A DNA stretch of 64,000 bases from Brachynemurus nebulosus (GCA_035578155.1 JAPWDM010000001.1:7776670-7840669); one strand, 5' to 3'; numbered from the stretch's first letter, positions 1 to 12,790 are shown. Notes: generated from the sequence alone by a model not told the origin. Numbers and translations are program-made.

Positions 1-125
1 GCTACTCTAGCGCTATTCTGGCGATTTTTGAACTGTTACTTAGTACTTAAAGCGGGACACTTTTTGAACCACTTTTCTATTGTTTCCCGGCCAAGATAGT
101 CCTCCTGATATCTACCCTCCATAAT
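1..125. repeat. Dispersed repeat, copy A
   Basis: This segment is repeated in inverted orientation at about 55430-55555, sharing the TAGCGCTATTCTGGCGA block, a GGGACACTTTTTGAAC block and the CTCCATA end. A third, more diverged copy (GGACACTTTTTGATAC through CTACCCTCCATA) lies near 56970-57055. It is truncated by the window edge. Confidence 0.65.
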
Positions 126-618
126 AGAAATACTGAAGTACGATAAATTATTGTCTATACTATTCACCAAAGCGATTTAATCTTTTGACAAGAAGAGAAT
201 TTCCAAATGGTACTTGAAAAAACAGAAAAAAGTAGGTCTTTTTTAATGGTCCTACATGCTCAATTTTGGTAAAAATAAAAAGAACAACTTCGAAAACCGA
301 CAATCCGCTTCCAATTTCACGATTCTATTTAAATTAAAAAAAATAATTTTTTTTTCAAATTTAGCTTTATGAAAATAGTTTGAGTTAGGGTGATTGGCTA
401 AATTAGAGTAATTTGGATGGTAACTTTTCATTTTTGCTATTCAAATAACAAAATTATTTAGAAATATTTATCTCTTCGGCTTCTATTATAGAAGCCCTCT
501 TGTAAATACATCACTGATTAGAAGCGAGTATTTATTTGAATTTTAGTAAAAAATAATTTCACTTCGCCTTAAAATATTATCAGAATCAACATGTTTATTT
601 ACAAATTATGGCGTCACT

Positions 619-1036
619 CAGTGGCGAAGCGGTGGGGGGGGGGGGGGTTGCAAGGGGTGCTATCATGACCCGGGCGCCACTTTGAGAGGGGCGCCAAAAG
701 CTAATAAGAGGAGCGTCAAAAGCTAATAGGAGGGGCGCTATTACTTTAAATCTTTTTTGTGTTTGTCACTAAAATTTTGTTACGTGAAAGTGTAGGAAAA
801 TTGCGAAATTACTTCCAGGTTATGACTTCAAATATAATATAGACACACAAGCTAAGCACTGGCGAGCAGAAAAAAAGGTCGTTAAGGCAATTTTTACGGA
901 AAAATTTAAAATACTTTACTAGAAAGAATTTTTTCCGAAATTTTAAATACACCGTACCACTATCTAAAATTTTTAAAATTTTAGAAATTAAGGGTGTGTG
1001 ACGCACCGGACGCCAGTTATACTCGCTACGCCTCTG
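619..1036. mobile_element. hAT-like nonautonomous element
   Basis: The ends are CAGTGGCGAAGCG and CGCTACGCCTCTG, inverted copies with two mismatches and the CAGWGGCG start common in hAT elements. The flanking octamers GCGTCACT and GAATCACT agree at six of eight positions, consistent with an aged 8-bp target duplication. The interior has a G run and two copies of a GGGCGCCAAAAGCTAATA-like unit. There is no coding capacity. Confidence 0.55.
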
Positions 1037-1314
1037 GAATCACTTTGAAGTAATGGCGTCTTTTCAATTATTTAAATCATAGATGGCAAACCTTTTTTTC
1101 ATTTATTTCATTTGTATTATGACCACAATAAAATTATGACCAGTCACTCTACGTACACCAACGTACACCAATGTACACCAGCGATTCTTTTTAGTCGAAT
1201 TTTCTCCGAAAAATTAGACTTATACAGTCTATACGATAAGAGCTGCGAGAGGCGAGAGTAGGGGCGCTATCCGTTTTCGGACCCGTAGAACACGAATATG
1301 TAGAAAAAAAAATG

Positions 1315-1318
<4 letters not shown>

Positions 1319-1376
<58 letters not shown>
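1319..1376. repeat. (AT)n microsatellite
   Basis: A perfect AT dinucleotide run of 29 units. It creates artefactual Tyr-Ile open frames on both strands, which I have not called as genes. Confidence 0.97.
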
Positions 1377-1378
<2 letters not shown>

Positions 1379-1384
1379 CCGCCA

Positions 1385-2280
1385 ACCTTTTAATTTGTGT
1401 AGGGCCCCCCTATGGAAGTTAAGAGATGAAATTTGGTAAATGGGGCTCATTTTCGAGGCACCTCATACTATCAAAGTGGGGTCAAATTTTGGGCAAATTT
1501 TTTTTCGGACCCGACCTTTAAGGGGGTGGTGGGGGGCAGAAAAGCAATAAAACTTTTCCAAACCGGTTTTAAATAATGTTTCGGTCAATTATCTACAACA
1601 TATCCAAAATTCAGCTTCCTAGGATGATTTGGTGGGAGTAGAGGGGGGAAAAACGATTTTCGCTGGATCTAACAGGCCCCCAGCCCCCCAGAATTAACGT
1701 AGAGGGTTGAAATTTGGTGTGTTGATAAAGTTCGTACCTAGGTTGTGCTTTTTGGAGGTTTTAATATTTTACCCCCACCCCTCTCATTTTTAAGCTACAA
1801 TTTCATGCATTTTCGACGTTTTCGAAGTTTGTACCACTCGCACAGGTCACCCAAATAAACCTAGAGGGCTGAAATTTTGTATTCGGATTGAGTTAGTATC
1901 AAGGGGGTGCCTTTTGGGAGTCTCGACTTTCAAACCCTACCACCATTTTTATACCCAAAAGAACATGATTTTTCTTGTTTTTTAACAGTTTCGTTCGGGT
2001 CAAAATCTCCCCAAATAAACCTAGAGGGCTGAAATTTTGTGTACAGGTTAATCTAATAGCCAGACACTATTTTTTGGGGGTTTCAACTTTTAACCCTTAC
2101 CCCCACGATTTTTACGCCAATATTTCCTTAATTTTTTTGCTTGTTTTCTAACACGTCTAGAGACTCTCTAAGGAAACATAGAGGGCTGAAATTTTGTACG
2201 TGTATTCAGTTAGTATCCAGCTAGTACCTTTTAGGGAGTCCACATTACTTTTCCCCCCACTTCTTCCATTTTTACATCGG
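1385..2280. repeat. Degenerate tandem repeat, about 160-bp unit
   Basis: The motif TAGAGGGYTGAAATTTKG recurs near 1703, 1861, 2023 and 2179, each followed by a TTTTGGGAGT or TTTTGGGGGT stretch and a C-rich patch (ACCCCCAC-like). Spacing is about 156-162 bp. A weaker first copy sits near 1420. Units are diverged, with no long open frame, as expected for an old satellite-like array or the interior of a repetitive element. Confidence 0.65.
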
Positions 2281-3969
2281 AATTGAATGCTATTGTTAAA
2301 TGTGTTTTAAATGCATTACTTTTATTCTAAATACAAGTAGGCGAATAGTAATTTTAAAAAATTTAAAAAAAAGTGAATACAATTTTTTAACAAATGAAAT
2401 ACATACATATTAAGTAATTTGAAAATGTTATTAAAGTCACTGTTTATTTATAAATTAGGAATTTTGGATTTTTATTATTTATAAAATAGAAATTTTGGAT
2501 TTTTTTGGAAAGAAAAAATATCTTCATAAAAGCCTTCCAGTTTACTATTTAAGTTCCTTTTTTAATATTTAAAAATAAAACACAAAGGCAATTGGCGGAT
2601 AAGCATGGATAGAAATGCCCTCGTACGAATTGTGTTGGCTTTTTCCCTGTTAACTGCTATCGGCACAAAATTGAAATTTACTGAGATTCAGCCCTTAAAA
2701 ACTTAAAACCTTTTTTTAAAGCCCCGATCAACCGGACACTCATCATCAGTTTTGAAACCACCAAAATTACAAATCGCTTGTGGACTTTCAATTATATTTC
2801 GCTTGTAGACACTCAATACCGAAGATGAAAGGAAAAATTCAACTTCCGTGATGGGGCTCCGCTGCTCACGGCGTTTTTTTATAATACACGTGCGAGAAAA
2901 AAAGAAACGGCAATATTTCGTAATCTTTTTAAGAAAGAAAGAAATATATTTTTTATTCCTTTTAAGCAGGTACTACAAATATTTTATTTGTATACAGGAT
3001 GTTTCATGTATTAAATATGAAATGCATTTTTAATACGAAAAATACATTTATTTTTTACAGTAGTATGAGTTTTTGACTGATTATTAAATATTTTGCACTA
3101 AAATGTATTGCAAACAATTATCATATACAATTTGTATTCTATACACATCAAAATCGCAAGTCATAGTTATCAACTTGTATATTCTGAATTTGTATTTAAA
3201 AAGAGATAAAAATATAATTGCATTTCTATCTGATCAGGGTGTATTATAAAAAGAATCTTTGCTGTATCTTATTGCTTAAGTGTGAACTGGCCTTACTGTT
3301 AAATTTCTCTGATGTGTCAATTTATTAGGTATACGTGGGTATACATAATAAAATAACAAAACAAAAATTGTGAATATATAACCTATAACTATTGAAATTA
3401 TTTTTATATTATTGAATATTAAAATTGTTCGAATTGTTCTAAACATTTAACGCATCTAATTCAATCATTCGATAATCAATGTACTCGGCGTACTCGGTGT
3501 GTATCATGGGATGAACCTTAACTAAATTTTGGTTAAAATTGTGTTTATTATGTAATTTGATACCATCATTAAACATTAAAATATTTGGTTATTAAAAACA
3601 TATTATTAATAAAATCACAAATAGTTTATAACATTTATACGTATAAGTACATCTACTACACCAAAAAAGCAAATTGAAATAAGTATTTATACATATAAAA
3701 CTTTAACTCCCAAATTAGTCCCTCCAGGAGCTCGTACGTTTATTTATAACTTCTGTACAAATAAACGAATCACTATGCAATATCTTACATCGACTGCGAC
3801 CACATCGGCTGCGTTAAAGAGAACAGTTCAAATCTTTATTCGTGACCGAAAACATGTTTTTATTGTATGACTGCGAATATCTATAAATATAAGTATAAAA
3901 TATCGTATATTAAATATATAAAGAAGCATACTCGTGTTGTAAAGTTTATGTGTGAATCGTAATTAAAAG
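2281..3969. other. AT-rich intergenic DNA upstream of neurochondrin
   Basis: No gene or transposon boundary was recognised here. The last 200 bp before neurochondrin are TATA-like throughout, and no single core promoter can be chosen by eye. Confidence 0.5.
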
Positions 3970-6165
3970 ATGGGTGAAATATCGGAAACGTGTAAAAAAG
4001 TGATAGCCATTTTAAAGAATGCTGAAACCGACACCGAAAAATTTGCCGGATTATTTATGGTCACAAAACTGGTGAAGGGTAAAGATTGTACGGCTACAGC
4101 GCGAAAAGCCATTTTCGAAGCGATTGGATTCAAATTTTTAAAACGTCTTCTATTAACCAACGATGTTCCTGTGGATTGTCCACCGGTTGTATATAAATCG
4201 GTGGCACTGTCAATTTTGACCACATTCTGTAATGATCCGGAATTGGCTGTGCATCCAGAAATGTTGGAGAATATTCCGGTGTTTTTGGATATCGTGTCGC
4301 AAGCGGATCATACCGATTTCGATGATAATCTAATTATTGTCGGTGAAGCGTACACATGTTTACAAAATATTGCCGCATATGAACCGGGTCAAAAGGCGCT
4401 TTTGGAAGTCGGCGCGATAAAAAAGATGTCGGAAATTTATGCGCAACAAAGTTTTCAAACGGATGAAGCGTTGAATCTTTTAGTAAAACTTGTCACACGA
4501 TTTGGACCTACGGCTTGGGATGAAGATCCAAAATCATTTCATGCTCTGATCAATAAAATCTCGTTAGATTTTGAAACGGATCATTCTGAACGTAAATTCG
4601 AATTGGCGACAATATTAAACGCGCTGTTGTTCAATTGTCGCCGGAAATTGATCGCTAGTACAAGTTCCGATGAAACGTGGCCTATAAGTCTGTTCAAAGG
4701 TTTAAATGACATTTTGGGTAGTCGAATTGGGAAGAATCAACGAAATCCAGCGTTAATATTAACTTCAACCGTGGTCGATTTATTGGGAATCGAGTGGACT
4801 CTTCAAGATGAAGAGAAACCAAAGGCATTCTTGTTGTTACTTATACAACTTAGCGCGATTGAAATAAGAATGTTGGATTCGAGTAGTTTCAAACAGGCTT
4901 TTGCGCAAGCCGAATTACTTGTGGCCTGTTTTATCATTTTAGAATCCGCTATTTCTTATATCGCGTCCGATCAACTCGATTTAGAACAGAAAGAAAAACA
5001 ATCGATTTATACTGCGCTGAAAGGCGCTTTTACCGCCATTATCAATATTTTACTTAAAGTAGCCGCTGATAAGAATCGTGATAATTTAAGTTCCGAGGAG
5101 AAAATATTCCTCTGTGCAATGGTTCGTGTTTTAGCCGCTTGGTTGGCGCAAGAAACATCCGCTTGTCGCGCGCAAGTTTATAAATTACTGCCGTTCCTGT
5201 TACATTTAGCCAACGAAACATTTTATGCTTATAGAGCGCAAAAACTGGCCGAAAAAGAGAATGAAAATCCACGAGAATTCAGCAATAGTGGAGTCGATGT
5301 TTTGCGAGTCATGTTACCGGCGCTGTGTCATTTAACCGTTGAAGATGAGGCCCGGAAAATTATGTTGGATAATAAACAGGATGAAGTATTGTACGAATGC
5401 TTAAATTTCCATTGGAACATTGTAAATTGGAAACGACCAAAAATTCCGAAATCAGAACGCGCGAAAATGAAAAATTTACCGCCTCCAGAACCGGATGCGG
5501 CTACTTTGGAGGATATGAAGGATTCGCGCGCTGCAATGATTAGTATTTGTAACATTTTCATGAATATCACCGTATTAGAAGCCAAATTAGTCGAAACCAG
5601 TTTACTTTTTAACACACTTTTGAAATTCATTTTCAACAATCTACCAGAACTGAAAGATATCCCCGAAAATTTGGTCTTACATGGAAATTTGGCGGTGCTA
5701 GGACTCCTCTTACTGAAACAACAAGCGAACAGTGTCCGTAAAAACGATTTCTCAATTTGTCGATACATTCAAGCGACAATTCGATTCCTGTGGGACGCGT
5801 ACATTATCGACGAATCCAACGATCCAACCGCTTTGGCCGTTTCGATGGCGTACAAGGAAAATTGGTCAGATCTGATGGAATTATGGTTTTTGGGTATGCA
5901 AACGATGAGTAGCGTGTTGGCACAAATACCGTGGATCTCGGAGTTCGCGATTGAAAGTGGTTGGGCGGAGGGCATTATCGAATTATTGAAAAAAGTTAAA
6001 GTGGGCACGTTACCGCCAAACGTGAAATCGGCATTCGAAGATTTCTTGTGCCAGTTAGTGGATGCCAATGAAAGTGTTACGGAGGTATTGAAAAAATGTG
6101 ACGCGCTTAAGGCTTGCCGTAATCATAGATTAATGGACTTGGGTAAAAAATTGTTCGGTGATTAA
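3970..6165 (+). CDS. NCDN: Neurochondrin homologue (single-exon gene)
   Basis: A 731-codon open frame matches neurochondrin in length (mammalian forms are about 729 aa) and in character: an all-helical, leucine-rich armadillo/HEAT-like protein along its whole length. The N-terminus (MGEISETCKKVIAILKNAET) followed by a KFAGLFMVTKLVKG segment is typical of the family, as are FCNDPELAVHPEMLENIPVF near residues 85-105 and the helical C-terminal half. No signal peptide or membrane segment is obvious, so it is cytoplasmic. In vertebrates neurochondrin promotes neurite outgrowth, restrains CaMKII phosphorylation and binds G-protein-coupled receptor tails; that role is known of the family and only inferred here. 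The start is the first ATG of the frame, with A at -3. The coding region has no intron, and its GC content is visibly higher than the flanks. An AATAAA lies about 260 bp after the stop. I am confident of the family. Confidence 0.93.
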   Translation: MGEISETCKKVIAILKNAETDTEKFAGLFMVTKLVKGKDCTATARKAIFEAIGFKFLKRLLLTNDVPVDCPPVVYKSVALSILTTFCNDPELAVHPEMLENIPVFLDIVSQADHTDFDDNLIIVGEAYTCLQNIAAYEPGQKALLEVGAIKKMSEIYAQQSFQTDEALNLLVKLVTRFGPTAWDEDPKSFHALINKISLDFETDHSERKFELATILNALLFNCRRKLIASTSSDETWPISLFKGLNDILGSRIGKNQRNPALILTSTVVDLLGIEWTLQDEEKPKAFLLLLIQLSAIEIRMLDSSSFKQAFAQAELLVACFIILESAISYIASDQLDLEQKEKQSIYTALKGAFTAIINILLKVAADKNRDNLSSEEKIFLCAMVRVLAAWLAQETSACRAQVYKLLPFLLHLANETFYAYRAQKLAEKENENPREFSNSGVDVLRVMLPALCHLTVEDEARKIMLDNKQDEVLYECLNFHWNIVNWKRPKIPKSERAKMKNLPPPEPDAATLEDMKDSRAAMISICNIFMNITVLEAKLVETSLLFNTLLKFIFNNLPELKDIPENLVLHGNLAVLGLLLLKQQANSVRKNDFSICRYIQATIRFLWDAYIIDESNDPTALAVSMAYKENWSDLMELWFLGMQTMSSVLAQIPWISEFAIESGWAEGIIELLKKVKVGTLPPNVKSAFEDFLCQLVDANESVTEVLKKCDALKACRNHRLMDLGKKLFGD

Positions 6166-6427
6166 ACATTTTTAAATGTAATTGAGAGAATTATTTTTCT
6201 GAACGTAATTTATACGTAGTGTTGTGTGGGCGGCTTTATATTTATTCTATTTATAAATCTACTACTGATGTTTGTGTGTGTCTGATCATTGCTATTAAGT
6301 AAAACATTCAAATATAAAAACTCATACTTTATTTTTAAACATTTGTTATCGTCACAGGTACATGAACCGCATGAACTATTCTTTCCTAAGAGTATTGAGG
6401 TATATTCTTTCAAAGTATCAATTGCCA

Positions 6428-6433
6428 AATAAA
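6428..6433 (+). terminator. Candidate poly(A) signal of neurochondrin
   Basis: This is an AATAAA hexamer in the AT-rich region downstream of the neurochondrin stop codon, followed by T-rich sequence. It is the clearest canonical signal in the first 300 bp after the gene. It is a prediction only. Confidence 0.4.
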
Positions 6434-6711
6434 AATGTATTTTTCATTTTATAATTTTATAATTATTATTGTTTCTATTCAAAAATTACTACAATATAAG
6501 CTCTGAATAATGCCACTCTTCTAAATAGTTAATTTATTGTTCCTCTACATCTCAGATTCTATCGTCTCTGTCGAACTGTTTTGTTCTGAATGAAATTTTA
6601 AATCGATCCCACTGAATAGTGCCATTCTCAAACAATAGACAATTAAACATTTCCTTTATTTATGTATTTAAACCATTTTTCTCTCAGTTTTACTTTTAAT
6701 AAATATTAATT

Positions 6712-7408
6712 ATTGGCCGAAATGCATAAGCTGAACATTTACTACTTGTTCAAGTAAAAAAGAATATGGTCTAATATACACACAGTACACACACATACAA
6801 ACCTCGGATAAATGCAGGGACGCAGGTAAACCTTACTGTCATAAAAAATAAACTAGACAATAGAATTATCATCTTTTTGTATTATCTTTTACATTTATCC
6901 GAGATTTGTATGTGTGGGTACTGTGTGTATATAACAACATATCTTTTTTACTTGAGTAAAGTCTCACACAAGCCCTAAGCGTGTTTGTAGAAAACTGTGG
7001 ATAGCAGTGTGCCAACGAGTGGTTGATACCGCTTAAGGCATTTAGTTAGTCGCTGTCGGTCACTCAATGCATAACGCATTATGTTGTATTGTTGGGCCAT
7101 TGTTAGCTTGGACCCCACCTTGCTCCGTCCGACAATACGTGTTTTGTAATTGTGTCTGTGACAACTAACACAGTTGCAAAGATCAAACCAACACCACTAC
7201 ACACAGTGTGTACCTACACAGCATAGTGGTGGGAAATAGAGGGGATTTTTTGTCTACATTGGTATCACTAGTGCAGAGATAGCAACTTGGCTTCTGATTA
7301 TTCTGTGGTTTCACAATTCTCACATTTAAAAAAAAAAAAGTTGAGTAAACTCTTTAAAAAATGTAAGCAAGTAGTAGTAGATGCTCGGCTTATGCATTTC
7401 GGCCAATG
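6712..7408. mobile_element. TIR-bounded nonautonomous element
   Basis: The ends ATTGGCCGAAATGCATAAGC and GCTTATGCATTTCGGCCAAT are perfect 20-bp inverted repeats. Internally, CATTTATCCGAGATTTGTATG and its complement form a second inverted pair, around a segment containing AAGCCCTAAGCGTGT. That segment recurs at 49.4 kb and marks a repeat family also seen near 57.1 kb. No coding capacity. Confidence 0.7.
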
Positions 7409-7549
7409 TTTTATTCATTTTTTAAATACTAATTTTGTTTGAAATATAAAGTATTTTTTTAATTAGGTATTCACTAAAGTACAAATTTAAAATATGCGTG
7501 CTTGTTACCTATCATCGCTCTATCTTTGAACTACAGTGACTTTATAATA

Positions 7550-7850
7550 TTGGGAATCGTAAAACTTAGATACGCGAACTAGTGGTAAAAAAATTAACTA
7601 CTGCCAGTAGACAAGGTTTGTTTATTAGATTTTGACAATTCACAAAATTTATATTGTTTGGTTTACAAAATACGAACTGGCATATTTTTGTGTCATTCTA
7701 ATTTTTTTCATAATAACTTACTGTTTTCAAACAAAAACGGACAATTGCAAATTGCTATCATTTAATTGTCATTTTTGTCATCTGGTGACGAATGAAGAAA
7801 CTACTACCAGTAGGCTAAATATTAAACCACGCCTTCCAATTTGATTTCCC
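7550..7850. mobile_element. Fragment of the family that forms the outer layer of the 44.8-kb nest
   Basis: This stretch matches 45025-45320 plus 46511-46530 in direct orientation: TACGCGAACTAGTGGT, a TTATTAGATTTTGACAATTC block, a CATCTGGTGACGAATGAAG block, then AGGCTAAATATTAAACCACG and TTTGATTTCCC. It is uninterrupted where the other copy carries a 1.2-kb insertion, so it serves as an empty-site reference. The open frame over it is not a gene. Confidence 0.7.
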
Positions 7851-9008
7851 AATTTCATATTTGCTATTAATAAATAAAACACTTTACTTTGCAAAAATAC
7901 CATTTTCTATTGCGTTAAACTCTTATATGTTTCGGTTAATATGACCATTATCAAATAATTTTTTTTCTATTTAATCGGTGGCATTATTTAGAAGGAGTGA
8001 AACGAAATGTGACGGTCATTTAAAGTAAAACTCTTGCCATTTTTGTATGTAATTAAAATTTCTATTGATATGGAATAATCGATAATGCAAGTATTTTAAA
8101 ATTTGATGAAAATATTAAAATTAAAAATACGATTAGAGGACATTTTAAACGCAAATAAAAAAAAAATATTTATATAGACATACAGGAGTGATTTTTCTGA
8201 TTCGAATTTTTGTACTAGTTTTTTGTACAAATGTACAAATTTAACTGTACTATATTGTATCAGTCTTAAATAACTTTAAGTGGTGGCTTTTTAATAAAAA
8301 ATTATAAGCCCGTTATTCTTAATTTATTAAATAATAAGAATTATATTGCGTGGAAGAACTAAATATAAATAAGAGAATTATAGTGTAAAATATGAAAATA
8401 AAAATAGATTGGCAAGAGTACCTATTTGGAAATATTTTGAATCATATTAAGGTAAATATTTGAAATCGTCTGTTGGAACACGTGAAAAATTTTGTTAATA
8501 TCTATTTTGAAAACATAATGTGTAGGTGTTTTTGAAAAACGAGTGTCACTGCTTTTTATAAATAAGATTTATTAACAATTAATATTTGAGCAATACTAAA
8601 ATTTGTTTAAAAAATACATTATTATACATATATTTGATACTAAATTTAATTTTCTTTTCATTGTACACTAATACTTACCTATAACAGGAAAAAAATATTT
8701 GAATATTTGAAATAATAAGACCTTGTTATACTTTTTTATCGAAAAAAAAAATTATTATTGTACTGTTGTACATATTTTTTTATTTTTAATTATTTAAAAA
8801 TTGTTTAAAATTAACTTTGGTTAAATTAGTTACTAGAGTCAAACGAATTTGAAATGAGAGACCTATTTTTATTCGCGCATGTGAAATGGGTAATATAAAC
8901 CAAAACATTGGTTTACAATTTACTTCATAAAAACATACAGGCATATTATATTGTTTACAGATCTTTACGTAGTACTTACTATAAGGCAGATTAACTGAAA
9001 AAAAATTT

Positions 9009-9147
9009 GACGTCATCAAACAAATGAAGCAAAATCAGATGAACCTAATTTTCTGCCTCTTTTCTTTTTTGTCATTTTTATATTAAAGTAACTAGTAACA
9101 AAAGGTTGTACGTTTAGTTTTGCTTCATTTGTTAATGACGTCAGGCC
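9009..9147. repeat. Short inverted repeat with TGACGTCAT arms
   Basis: TTGACGTCATCAAACAAATG and its imperfect complement (CATTTGTTAATGACGTCA) face each other across about 85 bp. The arms extend to the GAAGCAAAA block. It is probably a small MITE, but the outer ends are not clear. Confidence 0.5.
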
Positions 9148-9417
9148 ATTTTAAGTTGATTTTTTCTATGCTTATTACTTACTGCTTCAGTGTGGATAAG
9201 CTATTATTCCATGTGAATGGTTTAAACTGACAATGAATAATTCTAAAATGCATTACCGCCGTTACTACACTTCTCTCATTACAAATTCTTTTGACTTTAT
9301 AAAATTTTTGTTAAATTTAGTAAAAACAGCTTGAATATTGTTAAATTAAATGTTAAAATTATTTTGGATTTTGTTTTATTAAATTTGATTTTGATTTAAA
9401 TAAATAATAAATATAGT

Positions 9418-9560
9418 AGAGAGTCGATTATTCGAACTGATTGGAACCGAAGATGGTTCGGGTAATCAAACGAAGGCTGATTTTCGTAAGAAAATACTGA
9501 ATTTCATAAGAAAATATCTGACAGTACCTCGTTTGAATTGACCTTTCGATTGATTTAACT
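9418..9560. mobile_element. Possible pogo/Tigger-type terminal fragment
   Basis: GAGTCGATTATTCGAAC followed by TTGGAACCGAAG and GGTTCGGGTAATC resembles the ends of Tigger-like elements as I remember them. Only one end is present. Identification is weak. Confidence 0.35.
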
Positions 9561-10999
9561 TTATTATTGTTTTCAAAGTTTTATACAAATCAAAAATCAA
9601 TTTTATAAAGAACTTTTAAATCAGAATTTTGATAGAAATTTAACAAATCTTTTAAATTTAATAATATATGTATGTACAATATTGTGTGTTATGTATTGTG
9701 CAGTTTTGCAACAAGGGTTCTCTTTTTCTTTAGTCTTTATAACGTTACTAAATTGGCTAAACTATAATTAATTATACATATTTACAAATACTTTGTGTTC
9801 CTTTGACTTTAAAACAACGTACGTATGTAATTATATTGTATATTTTGTTTCTGAAAATTTATATTTATAGGAAAAACGCCACGCGCGATATTAAAATTTA
9901 TTTAAATTTTTAAAATGATAAATTTTCATAAAAATTATAAAATTGTATATTATATTTATCAATGTGGAAGAGTTTAATTTAGGTACTACCAAAATTTAAA
10001 ATGTAAAACTTCGGAAGCATAGTAACACATTTTTTTTCTTTTTAAATTTATAAATAGAATTAATATATTACTTATTTCTTAAGACACAATTAATATACAA
10101 AAAAATGAAAACACTAAATTGAGGGAATCAAAACAATTTAATAAAATTCATAATTATAAGAAAATTAATTCAAAAATGTTCTTTATTGTAAATTAGGTAT
10201 CTGAAAAGAAACTTAAAGGTGTCGGAAAAGTTTATGTTAACTAAAGTTTATATTAAAGCTGTATACATTAAAAGTATTTTGAAGAATCTTATTTAGTAAT
10301 GTACCTGATTTTATTAATATTAAGTAAAAGTCAAAAATACTAAATAGATTCAAAAATTTTATATAAAGGAAATATAATATTTTTCCGTTTTATAAGCAGT
10401 TTAAAAATTATGCAAAAAATTAGCGCAACATATTTGACGATAGAATAAGTCAATAACGACTGATTCTTAGTGAATTAGACCTGATAAATTTTCAGTTTTA
10501 ATGTTTTTTTAAATTTATTGTATTTTTTTTTTATTGAAACCCTGAAAAGAATTTTAGAAGCTTATTTTTTGTAATTATAAACGTGATAAAAAGCATTTAT
10601 GATTTTTTTTATTGTAATATTGTTTTTATTAACCCTCAAATAAGTGTTTCATTATTTCCAAATTTTCGAGAAAATATTTTTCAACATTTTGATTTAGCTT
10701 TACTACTATTAATTTGCTTTTCTTAATTTTGTGGTTCTTTTGTATTTTTTTGTAAAAGCAATTTTTATAGTTAAAAATATGTACTTTTTTGAAATAAAAA
10801 ACAATTTGTGTTTTTCAGATTAGTATATTTTATTGTGTAGGTACATAACAGTTTCTGATTCATTCGTTCATTATCGGGACCTTACTAAACTTATTTTAAT
10901 CAGATTTTTTTTCGGAAAAACTTAGAAATTCATTTTATTACTTAAAACCTTTTTGTTTATGATATTTTGTTAGGTAGCTTATAGTGTAAAAATCAAGTA

Positions 11000-11511
11000 C
11001 AGTTGCCACTATGAAACTGTGCACTACTAAAGTTACAACGAATATTACTTTCATCACTCTTGTATAAACACAATCAAACGCTGTATGTAAGTACACGCAT
11101 AATGTTTGTTTTGTAATTGTTGTAGTTCAGGTACATGGCAGTAAACCAGTCACTGGCGTCTAGATATTTTTTTGCTTATTAAAATTAATAAAATTGAATC
11201 AAGAATTTAATTTAATGTTCTTACTATCGAACATAAGTTGAAAATTATTAAAAATAAATAGAAAACGGTAAGCCACGTGTGTGTCTCACTGACAAATATA
11301 ATGTTAGCCGCATAACTACATACAGCCAAACTAATCAAAAATAAAAAAAAAAATATTAATTTTATTTAATGTACATTTTATTTTATAAACTTTGCATTTT
11401 AATTTATTAATAAACTTCTTAAATGTATAACCAAAATTTTACTTTGGTGCCTATCTCCCTGTGAAATTGTGATTTTAGTCCCGTACTGTAACACTTTCAT
11501 AGTGCTGACTG
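11000..11511. mobile_element. mariner-like nonautonomous element, copy 1
   Basis: The ends CAGTTGCCACTATGAAA and TTTCATAGTGCTGACTG are inverted and both flanked by TA. The 5' 170 bp is repeated at 14419-14600 and the 3' end (TTTTAGTCCCG, then CTGTAACACTTT) at 14818-14858. No transposase remains. Confidence 0.7.
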
Positions 11512-12406
11512 TACATCAGTTTTTAAATTTTCAGAAATCTCTAACGAGAATAACTTTTTTTAACATATAAATGTGTCTATTAATAATTTTGCGTGGTGCA
11601 CCACGCACTTGGCGGCAACTAAGACACACATGACAAAACTATAATTTATTAAATAATATTCCGTGGTTTTGGTTATGGAACCCTAAAAATATTTAAATTT
11701 TATAGAAACGTGACTAAAGATGATATGAAAATATTATTTCAAACACAATCTAAACATATTTCTAACTGGCAACATGCAATTTTATGATGAATGAAATGTT
11801 CTAAAAACTATTTCGTAAAAATATCTGTGGAAGTCATTTTATATTCACGCGTCGATTCCATCCAGTCTAATACTAGTGTTAATAATTTTTATTAATTTTT
11901 TGACTACTTACATATTTACAATGAATATATTACATACATATGTATTTATAAAATGGAATAATGCCAAACAAAATGAAAATAAATATAGTTTACTCAAACG
12001 ATGTATTTGATATTGCAGTAAACGTTTTTGTTTAAATATTCTTAATTATTTAAAAAATAACATTAAACTCTTTATATATTTACTTATATATATATATACA
12101 ATACTGGAATTTTTCCTTCAAGGAAGAAAATCACTTTTTTCTTTATAATGTAAACGTAGACCAAAAAAGAATTTAGTTAAATATTTAATAAAAATTTAAA
12201 ACAAATAATTTTATCTACTATTATTGCTTAGAAGATTTTTATTAAAAAAAAAGATTATGAAAGGAATCGTATTATTTCTCTCAGTTTCTACAAAATAATT
12301 ACTCTATTTTCCAAACGTCCATAATTTTAGGTGGTTATTAACTTCACTAAACACAAGTGAAGCATTCTACTTAACGTAGCGAATTTCCAGTAATAAAACT
12401 TATTTT

Positions 12407-12790
12407 TTGGCGAAAACCTACATACATAGGATAATGGTTCAATGCATATTATGTGATTTTTTCGCTCGGCAAAAACTCATTTTTTGTCGAGGTTCGGGGC
12501 ATTGGACGTGTCTGACTGAAGAACTCATCCAAGGGTTTAGGACTTCCAGTGTTTTCACCAAATTTCATAAAAATTGGATATTTTGTTCGAGAGTTACCAT
12601 GGGGACACATATATACATAATATGCCTACATATACCTATATAAATTTTAGTGAATTTTTGGCTTCTAGGGACCTCAAAACAAATTTCTATCATAGTTCCG
12701 GGCTCAAGTCACACCATGACAGTGGCTGTAATAACCGAATTTTCCATTCTGGATTTTCTGGAAATTTTGGTTCCATAATTATTTCAAATT
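12407..12790. repeat. Dispersed repeat with microsatellite-associated core, copy 1
   Basis: TTCATAAAAATTGGATA, TCGAGAGTTA and GGTTTAGGACTTCCAGT-like blocks recur in inverted orientation at about 57885-58260, where an AT microsatellite occupies the equivalent of the ATATATACATA stretch here. The two open frames over this copy are repeat sequence. Confidence 0.6.

Larger units (their letters stand above)
7860..10990. other. AT-rich intergenic DNA, no gene seen
   Basis: Apart from a short inverted pair (9009-9147) and a pogo-like end near 9422, I see only AT-rich sequence with stops in every frame. Position 7870 onward resembles the CTTTGCAAAATACCA edge of the palindromic family at 34.2 and 43.8 kb. 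Confidence 0.5.

Noticed and set aside
1191..1450. Tyr-Ile-rich open frames on the - strand
   Set aside because: They are translations of the AT microsatellite.
3963..6068. Several - strand and + strand frames over the neurochondrin exon
   Set aside because: They are shadow frames of a clearly conserved coding exon.
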